Below are positions 34,149 to 42,631 of a stretch of 64,000 nucleotides of DNA, piece by piece. A model generated the notes under the pieces. That model ran no database searches. It was not told where the DNA came from and worked only from the letters and a program-made list of their open reading frames with translations. Numbering within the stretch: position 1 is the stretch's first letter; each line of letters begins with the position of its first letter. Location of the stretch: positions 123,499 through 187,498 of the forward strand of contig CAVOKW010000038.1 in the NCBI GenBank assembly GCA_963696585.1, written 5' to 3'. The DNA comes from Parvibaculum sp963696585. Lineage in GTDB: Bacteria > Pseudomonadota > Alphaproteobacteria > Parvibaculales > Parvibaculaceae. Both the position numbers and the translations under genes were made by a program.

Positions 34149-35378
34149 TTAATCCGGTCGCCCGCAGGTCCCCTCATCGCTGCCATATCCGGCCATCAGC
34201 GCGGCGCCCAACGCCGCGCCCATGACGCGCGCGCCTTCAGGCCGCAAATGCACATGATCGGGCCAGGCCAGCATCGGCTCGGCCTTTGACCAGCGCGTGA
34301 TCGCGCAGCGCCCGCCCATGGCCGCCGCCCCGTCCCAGAACCACGCGCCCTCCGCCGCCGCTGCCGCGCGCATCATCTCGCGCAAGGCGTCAAGCATCGG
34401 CGGCGTCTCCAACCCATCCCCACAAGTCGCGCCCGCACCAGTGCCGATCCGCGCCCCATCAAAGGCGCCCAGCACCGCGATGGAAGCCTCAGGCGCGGCG
34501 TCCCGCATCCGCAACATGAAGCGATGAAACCGCTCGCGCTCGGCTTGCAAATCAAGCCGGTCATCAAATCCTTCATTCGTGCCATAGCCATAAATCACCA
34601 GATCAGGCGCCAGCCGCTTGAGCTGGTCGCGCATGATCGCGGGCGTCCAGTTATCCATCACCTGCGCTGTCGCGCCGACAATGCCATAGCTGTCATAACG
34701 GATGCCGGGCCTGCCCGTTGAAACCGCCCAGCCAAGAATCTGCACCGGCCCATTGCCAACCGGCGACAATCTCATCTCGCTGACCTGCGCGGCCGGCACC
34801 TGCAATTGCATGAACCCCGCCGTTGCGCGCCGCGTATCGAGCTTCAGCGGGCCCGCCGCCCCAAGCGTCAGATAAAACGCGCCTTTATTCGGCCCGCCCG
34901 CCACATCAATCGTCACGCCGCTGATCGTCGCGCCATCGCTGCGTTGCAGCCGCATCGCGGATTGCGGATTATTGCTCGTCAGGCGAAAGCCCTGCATGCC
35001 GAAAGGACCTGGCGTGGAAGCGCGAAAACTCGACGCCACGTCCCATGTCCCCTCCATGCTGATCGCAAAGCCCTGCGGCGCATAATACTGATAAGGTACA
35101 CCGGCAGGCAGCCCGCGCCCGGCATCGCCAAATTGTGTCACCCATTTGGTGCGCAGGGCGCCCGTCAGGTGATCAAGCGTGATATGGCTGTCACCCAGAT
35201 GCAGCACACGCACCTCATGGCGCTTGCCCGCCTTGAGCGCATCAAGTGCCTGATAAAATCGTTGCAGCGGCGCGGTCATGCCTTGATGTTTCATACAGGC
35301 ATCGGCGCGCGCCACATGCGGCATCACCAACAACCATGCGAGCAGGAACGGGCCAAGCAGCTTACTGAACGTCGCCAT
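34149..35378 (-). CDS. Secreted SGNH/GDSL-like hydrolase or acetyltransferase
   Basis: The ~409-residue protein has a signal segment (LLGPFLLAWLLVMPHVARA). A split SGNH fold follows: VLHLGDSHITLDHL (nucleophile Ser), VIYGYGTNEGFDDRL (block III Asn) and a C-terminal DHVHLRPEG (Asp and His of the triad). A beta-rich insertion of ~150 residues separates blocks I and III. In AlgX- and AlgJ-like systems such proteins place acetyl groups on sugars. I chose the ATG at 35378, giving a 17-base overlap with the upstream gene; starts at 35393 or 35426 are also possible. Confidence 0.75.
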   Translation of the reverse strand: MATFSKLLGPFLLAWLLVMPHVARADACMKHQGMTAPLQRFYQALDALKAGKRHEVRVLHLGDSHITLDHLTGALRTKWVTQFGDAGRGLPAGVPYQYYAPQGFAISMEGTWDVASSFRASTPGPFGMQGFRLTSNNPQSAMRLQRSDGATISGVTIDVAGGPNKGAFYLTLGAAGPLKLDTRRATAGFMQLQVPAAQVSEMRLSPVGNGPVQILGWAVSTGRPGIRYDSYGIVGATAQVMDNWTPAIMRDQLKRLAPDLVIYGYGTNEGFDDRLDLQAERERFHRFMLRMRDAAPEASIAVLGAFDGARIGTGAGATCGDGLETPPMLDALREMMRAAAAAEGAWFWDGAAAMGGRCAITRWSKAEPMLAWPDHVHLRPEGARVMGAALGAALMAGYGSDEGTCGRPD

Positions 35379-36486
35379 TCCAGCGCCAGTCATCGCTGCG
35401 GCCCGGCCTGATATTGGCAACATCATAGCGGATGGACGCCTCGGCGGCCCTGGCGTCCGGATCGGTTCGAGGACGCAAATTCTCGCTGGTCTGCACCGGC
35501 ATCGCCACAGGCTCTTTCGCGCGAACCATCAGCGGCGCATGGGCCTTGAGATCGCGGCGAATGGCCTCCGCCACACGCGCCCCCAGAAGCTCATAACCCG
35601 GCAGGGAGAAATGGATGCCGTCTTCCGCCCGCAACAGCTTGGTCTTGCCGAAGCGATCCGCGCCATAGGCGCTATAACCGCCATCCGGCCCCAGCGCGAG
35701 GTCACGTGTCGGCACAAAATGAATGTGATTGGCCGCGGCGCGCTCGCTGAAAATCGCATTGAATTGCCGCATATCCGCTTCAAAGCGCGGGCTGCGCATC
35801 ACCGGCAATTCCAGCCAGTAAACCCGCGCCCCGGCATCACTCAGGACGCGCGTGAAATCATCGACCCGCGCTTTGTAAATGCGCTGCCATTCGGCATCAA
35901 ATAGCGTATGCCGTGCCGCGCCTTCCACCAGCACCTGACGGTCATTCGTCCCCATCACAATGACGGCCACATCAACCCGCGTCGTCGCGACGATCTCGCG
36001 CACCGCCTTGCCCCAGTCATAATAATCCGACCGCACCAGACCCGTGGCCACGCGCGACTTGCGAATGACGTTGAACTGCCTGTCCTTCATGAACACATGA
36101 TAGACACCCGCCCAGAGACCATCGCCAAGCGAGTCACCCAGCACCACCACATTCAAACGTCCGTTCGCCGTCATTGCCGGCATTGGGGCTGGCGCGGCAC
36201 TCGGCGCCATCGCAGGCACGGCAATCGGTTCAAATGTCGTCGGTGTGGCCGGGGCCGCTTTCGATGTCTGCGTCGCTGTTGCAGGCGTCAGTGAGGCCCG
36301 CTCATGGCGCGCCGCTTCATGCGGCATGGTTGGCTCGCCGACAGGGACCGGAAAAACGGCCGCAGGATTTGCCATGGCGGGCGGGGCAATTTTCATCGGC
36401 TCGGCCTGAAGCGCGCCCAGGCTGCCCATCAGCAGCGCAAGCCCGACAAAGCCGTTCCTCAAATAACCGATCGGGTGATGTGCCAC
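35362..36486 (-). CDS. DUF459-type SGNH/GDSL family periplasmic protein
   Basis: The 374-residue protein has a signal peptide (LALLMGSLGALQA), a Pro/Ala-rich linker to about residue 105, then the SGNH core: VVVLGDSLGDGLWAGVY, VDVAVIVMGTNDRQ and GIHFSLPGYELLGARV. These give Ser, Gly/Asn and the Asp-x-x-His. DUF459 proteins are widespread in Rhizobiales next to MBOAT genes (from memory). It overlaps the second SGNH gene and is the first gene of the MBOAT operon. A role in surface-polymer O-acylation is inferred. Confidence 0.82.
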   Translation of the reverse strand: MAHHPIGYLRNGFVGLALLMGSLGALQAEPMKIAPPAMANPAAVFPVPVGEPTMPHEAARHERASLTPATATQTSKAAPATPTTFEPIAVPAMAPSAAPAPMPAMTANGRLNVVVLGDSLGDGLWAGVYHVFMKDRQFNVIRKSRVATGLVRSDYYDWGKAVREIVATTRVDVAVIVMGTNDRQVLVEGAARHTLFDAEWQRIYKARVDDFTRVLSDAGARVYWLELPVMRSPRFEADMRQFNAIFSERAAANHIHFVPTRDLALGPDGGYSAYGADRFGKTKLLRAEDGIHFSLPGYELLGARVAEAIRRDLKAHAPLMVRAKEPVAMPVQTSENLRPRTDPDARAAEASIRYDVANIRPGRSDDWRWNGDVQ

Positions 36487-36627
36487 CCTGCCCCCAGATC
36501 CTGCCGCGTCGCGTCATCGTTGTCCTGAAACGAGGTTGTCCTGAAACGAGACCTCGCCAGTCTAGTCATGCAGGCCGGACTTGCCAATCCGAAGCCACGG
36601 ATTTTGGGCCGCTCTCGCCTGTTATGG

Positions 36628-38037
36628 TTAAGAGGCGTGGCGCAAAAGCTCGGAAACCACCCGCTCAAGATCCTTAAGCGAGGCGCATGTAATGGCTTTG
36701 TCGCAATAGGGAGCCAGACGTTTCATCTCGCTGTCGCCAGAATTCCATAATCCCTTCGGCTCGGGATTGAGCCAGATCACGCGGCGGGCCCGCGCATGAA
36801 TTTTTTTCAGAATATCGCCGCGCGGATTGGAATAATTGGAGCGCGCATCGCCCAGAATGATGACCGTGGTGCGATGGTCGATGTCATCCATCGCCAGCCG
36901 CTCGAAATCGGCAAAGGCAAAACCATAATCTGTCGAGCCGCCACCATGACAGTGCAGCGCTTCCCGGATCGCCTCTTCGAGATTTTTCTCCCGCTTGAAG
37001 AGATCGGTCGTCTCGCCAAGCCCGCCGGAGAAGGCGAAGGAGCGCACGCGCGGCATGACTTCCTGCAAGCTGTAGAGAAACATCAGCAAGAAGCCGGAGA
37101 CCTGCGCCACGGAACCCGACACATCGCAGATCGCCATCACCTTGGGGCGATCCACTTTTTTGGTTTTCCAGATCGTGTGGAAAAACAAGCCATCATATTC
37201 AACATTGGCCCTGATCGTGCGGCGCATGTCGAGCACGCCGCGCCGATCCACCTTGCGGCGACGCGAATGCAGCGCAATCAGGCGCTTGGCCATCTTGCGC
37301 ACCAGCCCGCGCATGAATTTCATGTCGCCATAGTCAATGTTGGAAAGCCGCATCTGGGCGAGCACTTCCTCGCGCAGCAAACGCCCTGCATTGGCGGTAA
37401 AAAGCTCAAGCTGCTTTTCCACATAGTCGCGCACCTGCAACCGCAATTCTTCGCGCAGCTCGCGCAGCCGCTCCGCGCCCGCCTCATTGCCGGCCCGCTC
37501 ACGCGCCATCACCTCGTCTTCCAGCGCATAAAGGCCCATCGCCTCCATGATCCGGCGCGTATACATGCCGCGCTGCGTGAAGAGCCGGATTTCGTTCAGC
37601 CGCTCCTGCCGCGCCGCCTCCGCCAGCGCCATCTGCATTTGCGCCTGATCGCCGCGCTCCAGCATGGCCACAAGGTCATAGCGCTCTCCACCCGCGCCAC
37701 CGCCGCCGCCCGCGGGCGAACCGCCATTTCCGCTGTCGCCCTCACCCTCGCGGGCCTCGCCGGTTTCGTCCGTCTCTGCCGCCTCGCCTGCATCATTGTC
37801 AGCCTGACGCCGCTTGAATTGATCAAAGGCAAAAAACCGGTCAAAGGTTTCGCGAAAGGCCTGCTTCTCATCCTCGCTCTTGGCCAGAACCTGACTGAGC
37901 GCATCGCGCAGCGTCATGCGATCGTCAAGACCGACAACGCCGACGACGCGGCCCGCGTCAATCGCTTCCGATGTCGAAACCCGGATATCCATCGATCGCA
38001 GCGCGCGTATGAAATCGCCCAATACTTCCGTCATCAA
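36628..38037 (-). CDS. VWA-domain CoxE-like protein
   Basis: The 469-residue protein has an N-terminal helical region, a Gly/Glu-rich linker (residues ~80-115) and a C-terminal von Willebrand A domain with MIDAS motif AICDVSGSVAQVSG, followed by GGGSTDYGFAF and VIILGDARSNY. It is the usual partner of MoxR-type AAA ATPases, encoded here 112 bp upstream on the same strand. Together they act as a metal-insertion or folding chaperone pair; in carboxydotrophs CoxD/CoxE matures a Cu-Mo site. No cox genes are present, so the client is unknown. Confidence 0.85.
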   Translation of the reverse strand: MMTEVLGDFIRALRSMDIRVSTSEAIDAGRVVGVVGLDDRMTLRDALSQVLAKSEDEKQAFRETFDRFFAFDQFKRRQADNDAGEAAETDETGEAREGEGDSGNGGSPAGGGGGAGGERYDLVAMLERGDQAQMQMALAEAARQERLNEIRLFTQRGMYTRRIMEAMGLYALEDEVMARERAGNEAGAERLRELREELRLQVRDYVEKQLELFTANAGRLLREEVLAQMRLSNIDYGDMKFMRGLVRKMAKRLIALHSRRRKVDRRGVLDMRRTIRANVEYDGLFFHTIWKTKKVDRPKVMAICDVSGSVAQVSGFLLMFLYSLQEVMPRVRSFAFSGGLGETTDLFKREKNLEEAIREALHCHGGGSTDYGFAFADFERLAMDDIDHRTTVIILGDARSNYSNPRGDILKKIHARARRVIWLNPEPKGLWNSGDSEMKRLAPYCDKAITCASLKDLERVVSELLRHAS

Positions 38038-38101
38038 GAAACTTCCGGCTTTCGCAATCCCTCACCCCGGATTATTCCGGGATCCAGGAAATTTATCTGT
38101 C

Positions 38102-38124
38102 ATCCCGGGGCTTGTCCCCGGGAT
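38102..38124. repeat. Extragenic palindrome, CTTGT-loop type
   Basis: ATCCCGGGG and CCCCGGGAT form a 9-bp perfect arm with loop CTTGT in the gap between the MoxR and VWA genes. A weaker related CCCGG...CCGGG pair precedes it at about 38066-38084. Loop and position match the element at 8512. Confidence 0.7.
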
Positions 38125-38149
38125 CCATCAGGAGACGACACCCGTCATA

Positions 38150-39109
38150 TCACCCCGCCTGCAATGCTTTTGTCGTCAGCGCATTCACTTCCGCTTCCAC
38201 ATTGTCGATGTCATCCTGAAACTTCAGGAGCACATTCAATGTCTGACGCACAAGCTCTGCATCAAGTTCGCGGGCATGCAGCAAGACGAGCGTGCGCGCC
38301 CAGTCGATGGTTTCGCTCACGGCCGGCAGCTTTTTCAGGTCAAGCGACCGTACGCCCTGCACGAATGCCACAAGCTGCTTGCGAAGCGTCTCTTCCACTT
38401 CCGGCACACGCGCCTTGATGATGCGCTGCTCAAGTTCGCTGTCAGGAAAGGGGATGTAGAGATGCAGGCAGCGCCGCTTCAAGGCGTCGCCGATTTCGCG
38501 CGTATTGTTGGACGTCAGGAACACGATCGGAATGGTGCGCGCCTTGATCGTGCCAAGCTCCGGCACTGAAATCTGGTAATCCGACAGAAGCTCCAGAAGG
38601 AAGGCCTCAAACTCATCATCCGACTTGTCGATTTCGTCAATCAGCAGCACAGCCCCGCCCGGCTGCCACAGCGCCTTGAGCAGCGGTCTCGGCTCCAGAA
38701 ACTCTTCCGAGAAAAACGTGTCGTCAAACTCATGCAGGCGCGTGATCGACTCTTTCAAGCCCTGGGCGCCCGCCATCAGATCGCCGAGCTTTTCCTTCAG
38801 CACCTGCGTATAGAGAAGCTGCTTGCCATATTTCCACTCATAAAGCGCCTTGGCCTCATCAAGCCCCTCATAGCATTGCAGGCGGATCAGCGGTTTGCCG
38901 AGAAGTTCAGCCGTCGCCTTGGCCAGTTCCGTCTTGCCGACGCCGGGCGGGCCTTCAATCAGCAGGGGCTTCTGCAAATGTTCCGCCAGAAAAATGGACG
39001 TCGCGATATGTGCGTTACAGATATAGCCGCGCCCCTCAAATCCTTTTCTTATCGCTTCAATTTCAGGCACGGCGCCCCGGACGCCTTGCGTCACGTTATT
39101 CTCACTCAC
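38150..39109 (-). CDS. MoxR-family AAA ATPase
   Basis: The ~319-residue protein has Walker A IEGPPGVGKTELAKA, Walker B VLLIDEIDKSDDEFEAF, sensor 1 IVFLTSNNTREIGDAL and a C-terminal lid. The best start is the GTG at 39109, after a GGGGAGACAGAT ribosome binding region; the ATG overlapping it is out of frame and stops at once. The frame stays open about 187 codons upstream, antisense to the fadJ-type gene, but that part is unconserved. It pairs with the VWA protein downstream. Confidence 0.88.
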   Translation of the reverse strand: MSENNVTQGVRGAVPEIEAIRKGFEGRGYICNAHIATSIFLAEHLQKPLLIEGPPGVGKTELAKATAELLGKPLIRLQCYEGLDEAKALYEWKYGKQLLYTQVLKEKLGDLMAGAQGLKESITRLHEFDDTFFSEEFLEPRPLLKALWQPGGAVLLIDEIDKSDDEFEAFLLELLSDYQISVPELGTIKARTIPIVFLTSNNTREIGDALKRRCLHLYIPFPDSELEQRIIKARVPEVEETLRKQLVAFVQGVRSLDLKKLPAVSETIDWARTLVLLHARELDAELVRQTLNVLLKFQDDIDNVEAEVNALTTKALQAG

Positions 39110-39377
39110 ATCTGTCTCCCCGGAGGGCACAAAGCGGCCCTCTCCCTTTTCAATGGCTTCGCTCGAGGGTAGCACGCATCCGACCGCATGACGCCAGCCG
39201 CAAAATCGCCTTCGCGACCGCTTTTGCGGATGTCCTGTCCAATTATGCACAAGAAACGGCACCGTCAGCCGGTCTTTCTGTCTGGCGCCCGCGCATTCAC
39301 GCACTAGAATGCCGCAAGCCCGCCAGGCGGGCCAATGCAAGAGATCCGGGATCATCGGACCCAATGGAGGAAACATC

Positions 39378-41456
39378 ATGACGGCCATCAATGCGGTTGC
39401 CGATCTTTCGGTCGAAGGCGATATCGGCGTGCTCACGCTTAATTCGCCGCCCGTCAACGCGCTCTCGGCGCCCATCCGCGAAGGCATCGCCAATGGCATG
39501 GCCAAGGCCCTGGCTGATCCCGCCATCAAGGCAATTGTTCTGATCTGCGAGGGACGCACCTTCATCGCCGGTGCCGACATCACCGAGTTTGGCAAGGCGC
39601 CGCAGGGCCCCTCGCTACAGGACGCGCAAAACGCCATTGAAAATGCGCCCAAGCCTGTCATCGCTGCCATTCATGGCACAGCGCTTGGCGGTGGTCTTGA
39701 AGTTGCCCTCACCTGCCATTATCGCGTCGCTGTGCCGTCCGCCAAATGCGGCCTGCCTGAAGTCAATCTCGGCCTGCTGCCGGGCGCGGGCGGCACGCAG
39801 CGTTTGCCGCGCATTGTCGGTCCGGAAAAAGCGCTCGAAATGATGACAGCGGGCAGTCATGTCCCGGCGAAAGAATGCCTCGCCATGGGCCTTGTTGATG
39901 AACTCGTCGAAGAGGGCAAGCTGCGCGAAGGCGCGCTCGCTTTCGCGCGCAAGGTCATCGCCGAAAAGCGTCCGCTGAAAAAAGTCCGCGACCTCAATGA
40001 AAAGGTCGAGGCCGCACGCGGCAAACCGGAAATCTTCGCCAATTTCCGCAAGGAAAATGCCCGCAAGTTCCGCGGCTTCCTCGCGCCGGAATATAATATC
40101 CGCTGCATCGAGGCGGCCGTGAACCTGCCTTTCGACGAAGGTCTCAAGGCCGAGCGCAAGATGTTCATGGAGCTGATGACAGGCTCGCAGTCTGCCGCCC
40201 AGCGCTATGTCTTCTTTGCCGAACGTCAGGTCTGGAAGCTGGCCGATGTCCCCGCCGACACGCCCACCATCCCCGTCAACAAGGTCGGCGTCATTGGGGC
40301 CGGCACCATGGGCGGCGGCATCTCGATGAACTTCCTCAATGCCGGCATTCCCGTCACCATCGTCGAGATGAAGCAGGAAGCGCTTGATCGCGGCATCGCC
40401 GTCATCCGCAAGAATTATGAGAACTCGGCCAGGAAAGGCCGCTTCTCGATGGAAGAAGTCGAAAAGCGCATGGGTCTGCTCACCGGCGCACTCTCGCTTG
40501 ACGCGCTCGCCGATGTCGATCTCGTCATCGAAGCCGTTTACGAAAACATGGATGTGAAAAAGGATGTGTTCGGCAAGCTCGACAAGATCGTCAAGCAGGG
40601 CGCCATCCTCGCCTCCAACACTTCCTATCTGAATATCGATGAGATCGCCGCCGCCACCACGCGGCCCGAAAGCGTCATCGGCCTCCACTTCTTCTCGCCA
40701 GCCAATGTCATGCGCCTGCTCGAAGTCGTGCGTGCCGACCATACGTCCAAATCGGTGATCTCGACCTCCATGCAGATCGCCAGGAAGATCGGCAAGATTG
40801 CCGCCCTTGTCGGCGTCTGCCATGGCTTTGTCGGCAATCGCATGCTTTCGCAGCGCCAGCGTGAAGCGCAAAAACTCATTCTCGAAGGCACCATGCCCTG
40901 GGATGTGGATCGCGTGCTTTATGATTTCGGTTTTCCCATGGGTCCCTTCGCCATGTCCGATCTCGCCGGTCTCGATATCGGCTGGTCGAAGGAAACCTCG
41001 ACCGGCTCGACCATTCGCGAACGTCTGTGCGAAATCGATCGCCGCGGCCAGAAAACCGGTGCGGGCTATTACGACTATGACGAGAAGCGCAACGCCTCGC
41101 CCTCGCCGGTGGTTGAGAAGATCATCCGCGATTTCGCCGCAGAAAAAGGCATCAACAGCCGCACCATCAGCGACGAAGAGATCATCGAACGCTGCATCTA
41201 TCCGATGATCAATGAAGGCGCGAAGATTCTCGAAGAGGGCAAGGCCCAGCGCGCCTCCGACATCGATATCGTCTGGATCAACGGCTATGGCTGGCCGGTC
41301 TATCGCGGCGGCCCGATGTTCTATGGCGATCTCATCGGCCTCGACAAGGTTCTCGCCAGGATGAAAGAGTTCCAGGCGCAAATGGGCGACGATTTCAAAC
41401 CCGCCAGGCTGCTTGAAAAACTTGTCGCCGAAGGAAAAGGCTTCAAGGACCTCTGA
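39378..41456 (+). CDS. Bifunctional enoyl-CoA hydratase / 3-hydroxyacyl-CoA dehydrogenase (FadJ-type)
   Basis: The 692-residue protein has an N-terminal crotonase domain (GRTFIAGADITEF; HGTALGGGLEVALTCHYRVA; LPEVNLGLLPGAGGTQRL with the catalytic Glu pair region). An HADH NAD domain (VGVIGAGTMGGGISMNFLNA; GLHFFSPANVMRLLEVV) and tandem C-terminal helical domains (GFVGNRML) follow. It hydrates trans-enoyl-CoA and oxidises the product in beta-oxidation. Monocistronic by position, with GGAGG 7 bases before the ATG and a terminator at 41472. No thiolase gene is adjacent. Confidence 0.92.
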   Translation: MTAINAVADLSVEGDIGVLTLNSPPVNALSAPIREGIANGMAKALADPAIKAIVLICEGRTFIAGADITEFGKAPQGPSLQDAQNAIENAPKPVIAAIHGTALGGGLEVALTCHYRVAVPSAKCGLPEVNLGLLPGAGGTQRLPRIVGPEKALEMMTAGSHVPAKECLAMGLVDELVEEGKLREGALAFARKVIAEKRPLKKVRDLNEKVEAARGKPEIFANFRKENARKFRGFLAPEYNIRCIEAAVNLPFDEGLKAERKMFMELMTGSQSAAQRYVFFAERQVWKLADVPADTPTIPVNKVGVIGAGTMGGGISMNFLNAGIPVTIVEMKQEALDRGIAVIRKNYENSARKGRFSMEEVEKRMGLLTGALSLDALADVDLVIEAVYENMDVKKDVFGKLDKIVKQGAILASNTSYLNIDEIAAATTRPESVIGLHFFSPANVMRLLEVVRADHTSKSVISTSMQIARKIGKIAALVGVCHGFVGNRMLSQRQREAQKLILEGTMPWDVDRVLYDFGFPMGPFAMSDLAGLDIGWSKETSTGSTIRERLCEIDRRGQKTGAGYYDYDEKRNASPSPVVEKIIRDFAAEKGINSRTISDEEIIERCIYPMINEGAKILEEGKAQRASDIDIVWINGYGWPVYRGGPMFYGDLIGLDKVLARMKEFQAQMGDDFKPARLLEKLVAEGKGFKDL

Positions 41457-41471
41457 ACGAAAGAAACCGGC

Positions 41472-41497
41472 GGGGCGACAATGTCGCCCCGTTTTTC
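41472..41497 (+). terminator. Rho-independent terminator of the fadJ-type gene
   Basis: CGGGGCGA (41472-41479) and TCGCCCCG (41485-41492) form an 8-bp stem with loop CAATG, followed by five T. Its presence rules out the ATG at 41481 as the start of the next gene. Confidence 0.9.
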
Positions 41498-41528
41498 CTT
41501 GCCGCTCCTTCCCGAACGAGATGCCGCC

Positions 41529-41897
41529 ATGAAAACCAACGAAAACATCATCCGCGATTTCATCGACACCTGGCCCGGCATGGATGCGGCCGCCATCACG
41601 GCGTTCTTCGCCGCCGATGGCATCTACCACAACATGATGCTGGAGCCGGTTCAGGGGACGACAAATATCGAACCCTTCATCAAGGGCTTTCTCGGCATCT
41701 GGACAAAGATCCATTGGGACCTGCTCAACATCGCGTCCACCGGCAACACAGTCTTCACAGAACGCGTCGATCATTTTCATGCGAGCGACAAATCTGTCTC
41801 CCTGCCTTGCAGTGGCGTGTTTGAGATGAGAGATGGTAAGATCGCGATATGGCGCGACTATTTCGACATGGGCACCTATGTCAAAGCGCTGGCCTGA
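41529..41897 (+). CDS. Limonene-1,2-epoxide hydrolase-like (SnoaL-fold) protein
   Basis: The 122-residue NTF2-like protein shows LEH features: a VDHFHASDKS segment followed by LPCSGVFEMRDGKIAIWRDYF, with the Arg and two Asp expected for the Asp-Arg-Asp catalytic triad (residues in TERVDHF and WRDYFDMG). Such enzymes add water to epoxides in one step. The Met at 41529 is the first after the upstream terminator. A GST gene follows 24 bases later, so detoxification is a possible common theme. Confidence 0.78.
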   Translation: MKTNENIIRDFIDTWPGMDAAAITAFFAADGIYHNMMLEPVQGTTNIEPFIKGFLGIWTKIHWDLLNIASTGNTVFTERVDHFHASDKSVSLPCSGVFEMRDGKIAIWRDYFDMGTYVKALA

Positions 41898-41921
41898 TCG
41901 CCACCACCGGAAGCCTCCAGC

Positions 41922-42623
41922 ATGACCATCAAACTCTATGATCTCGCCGCCACGCAAAACCGTCGCCTCAGCCCGTTTTGCTGGCGCATCAAATATGCCC
42001 TGGCGCATAAGGGCCTCGCTTTTGAAACCGTTCCCCTGGGGTTCAGTGAGATCAGGGGTCACGCGGGCAGCGATTTCAAAACCGTGCCGAGCATCGAGGA
42101 CAAGGGCCGCCTCATCAATGACAGCTGGGCGATTGCCGACTATCTCGACGCGGCCTATCCCGATCATGCGCCCCTCTTTGCCTCGACGGGCGAACGCGCG
42201 GCCATCCGGTTTTTTGACAACTGGTTCGGCCTTGAAATCATGAACCGGATGTTCGGTCTCTATGTGCTCGACATCCACAATGTCGCTTTCCCGCAAGACC
42301 ATGCCTATTTTCGCGAGAGCCGCGAAAAACGTCTGGGCGGCATGACGCTTGAAGCCTTCACCAGGGATCGCGAGGCCAGATTGCCAGAGCTTCGCCATGC
42401 CCTGCGCCCGCTGCGCGCAACGCTTGCCCAGCAGCCATGGCTTGGCGGCGAAACGCCCAACTATGCCGATTATATTGCGCTGGGCGGTTTCCTCTGGGTG
42501 GCAAGCGTCAACACATTGCCGCCGCTCGAACAGGCCGACACGCTGAACGACTGGCTGTCGCGCGGCTTTGCGCTTTATGGCGGGATCGCGCGGGATGCAA
42601 AGCGCCACCCGCTGAGCGCCTGA
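41922..42623 (+). CDS. Glutathione S-transferase family protein
   Basis: The 233-residue protein has the thioredoxin-like N-domain MTIKLYDLAATQNRRLSPFC, WRIKYALAHKGL, then TVPSIEDKGRLINDSWAIADYL (the cis-Pro and Ser/Asp glutathione contacts). An all-helical C-domain ends with NYADYIALGGFLW. The pattern is near the beta-etherase (LigE/LigF-like) branch of GSTs. Substrate unknown; it could act with the epoxide-hydrolase-like neighbour. Confidence 0.85.
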   Translation: MTIKLYDLAATQNRRLSPFCWRIKYALAHKGLAFETVPLGFSEIRGHAGSDFKTVPSIEDKGRLINDSWAIADYLDAAYPDHAPLFASTGERAAIRFFDNWFGLEIMNRMFGLYVLDIHNVAFPQDHAYFRESREKRLGGMTLEAFTRDREARLPELRHALRPLRATLAQQPWLGGETPNYADYIALGGFLWVASVNTLPPLEQADTLNDWLSRGFALYGGIARDAKRHPLSA

Positions 42624-42631
42624 GCGCCACA

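Noticed and set aside
34132..34152. CtrA-like box, two TTAA motifs
   Set aside because: The spacing between the TTAA halves is 13 bases, not the 7 of the CtrA site.
41481..41528. Start of the epoxide-hydrolase-like gene at 41481
   Set aside because: This ATG lies inside the stem of the fadJ-type terminator; the next Met at 41529 fits the family length.
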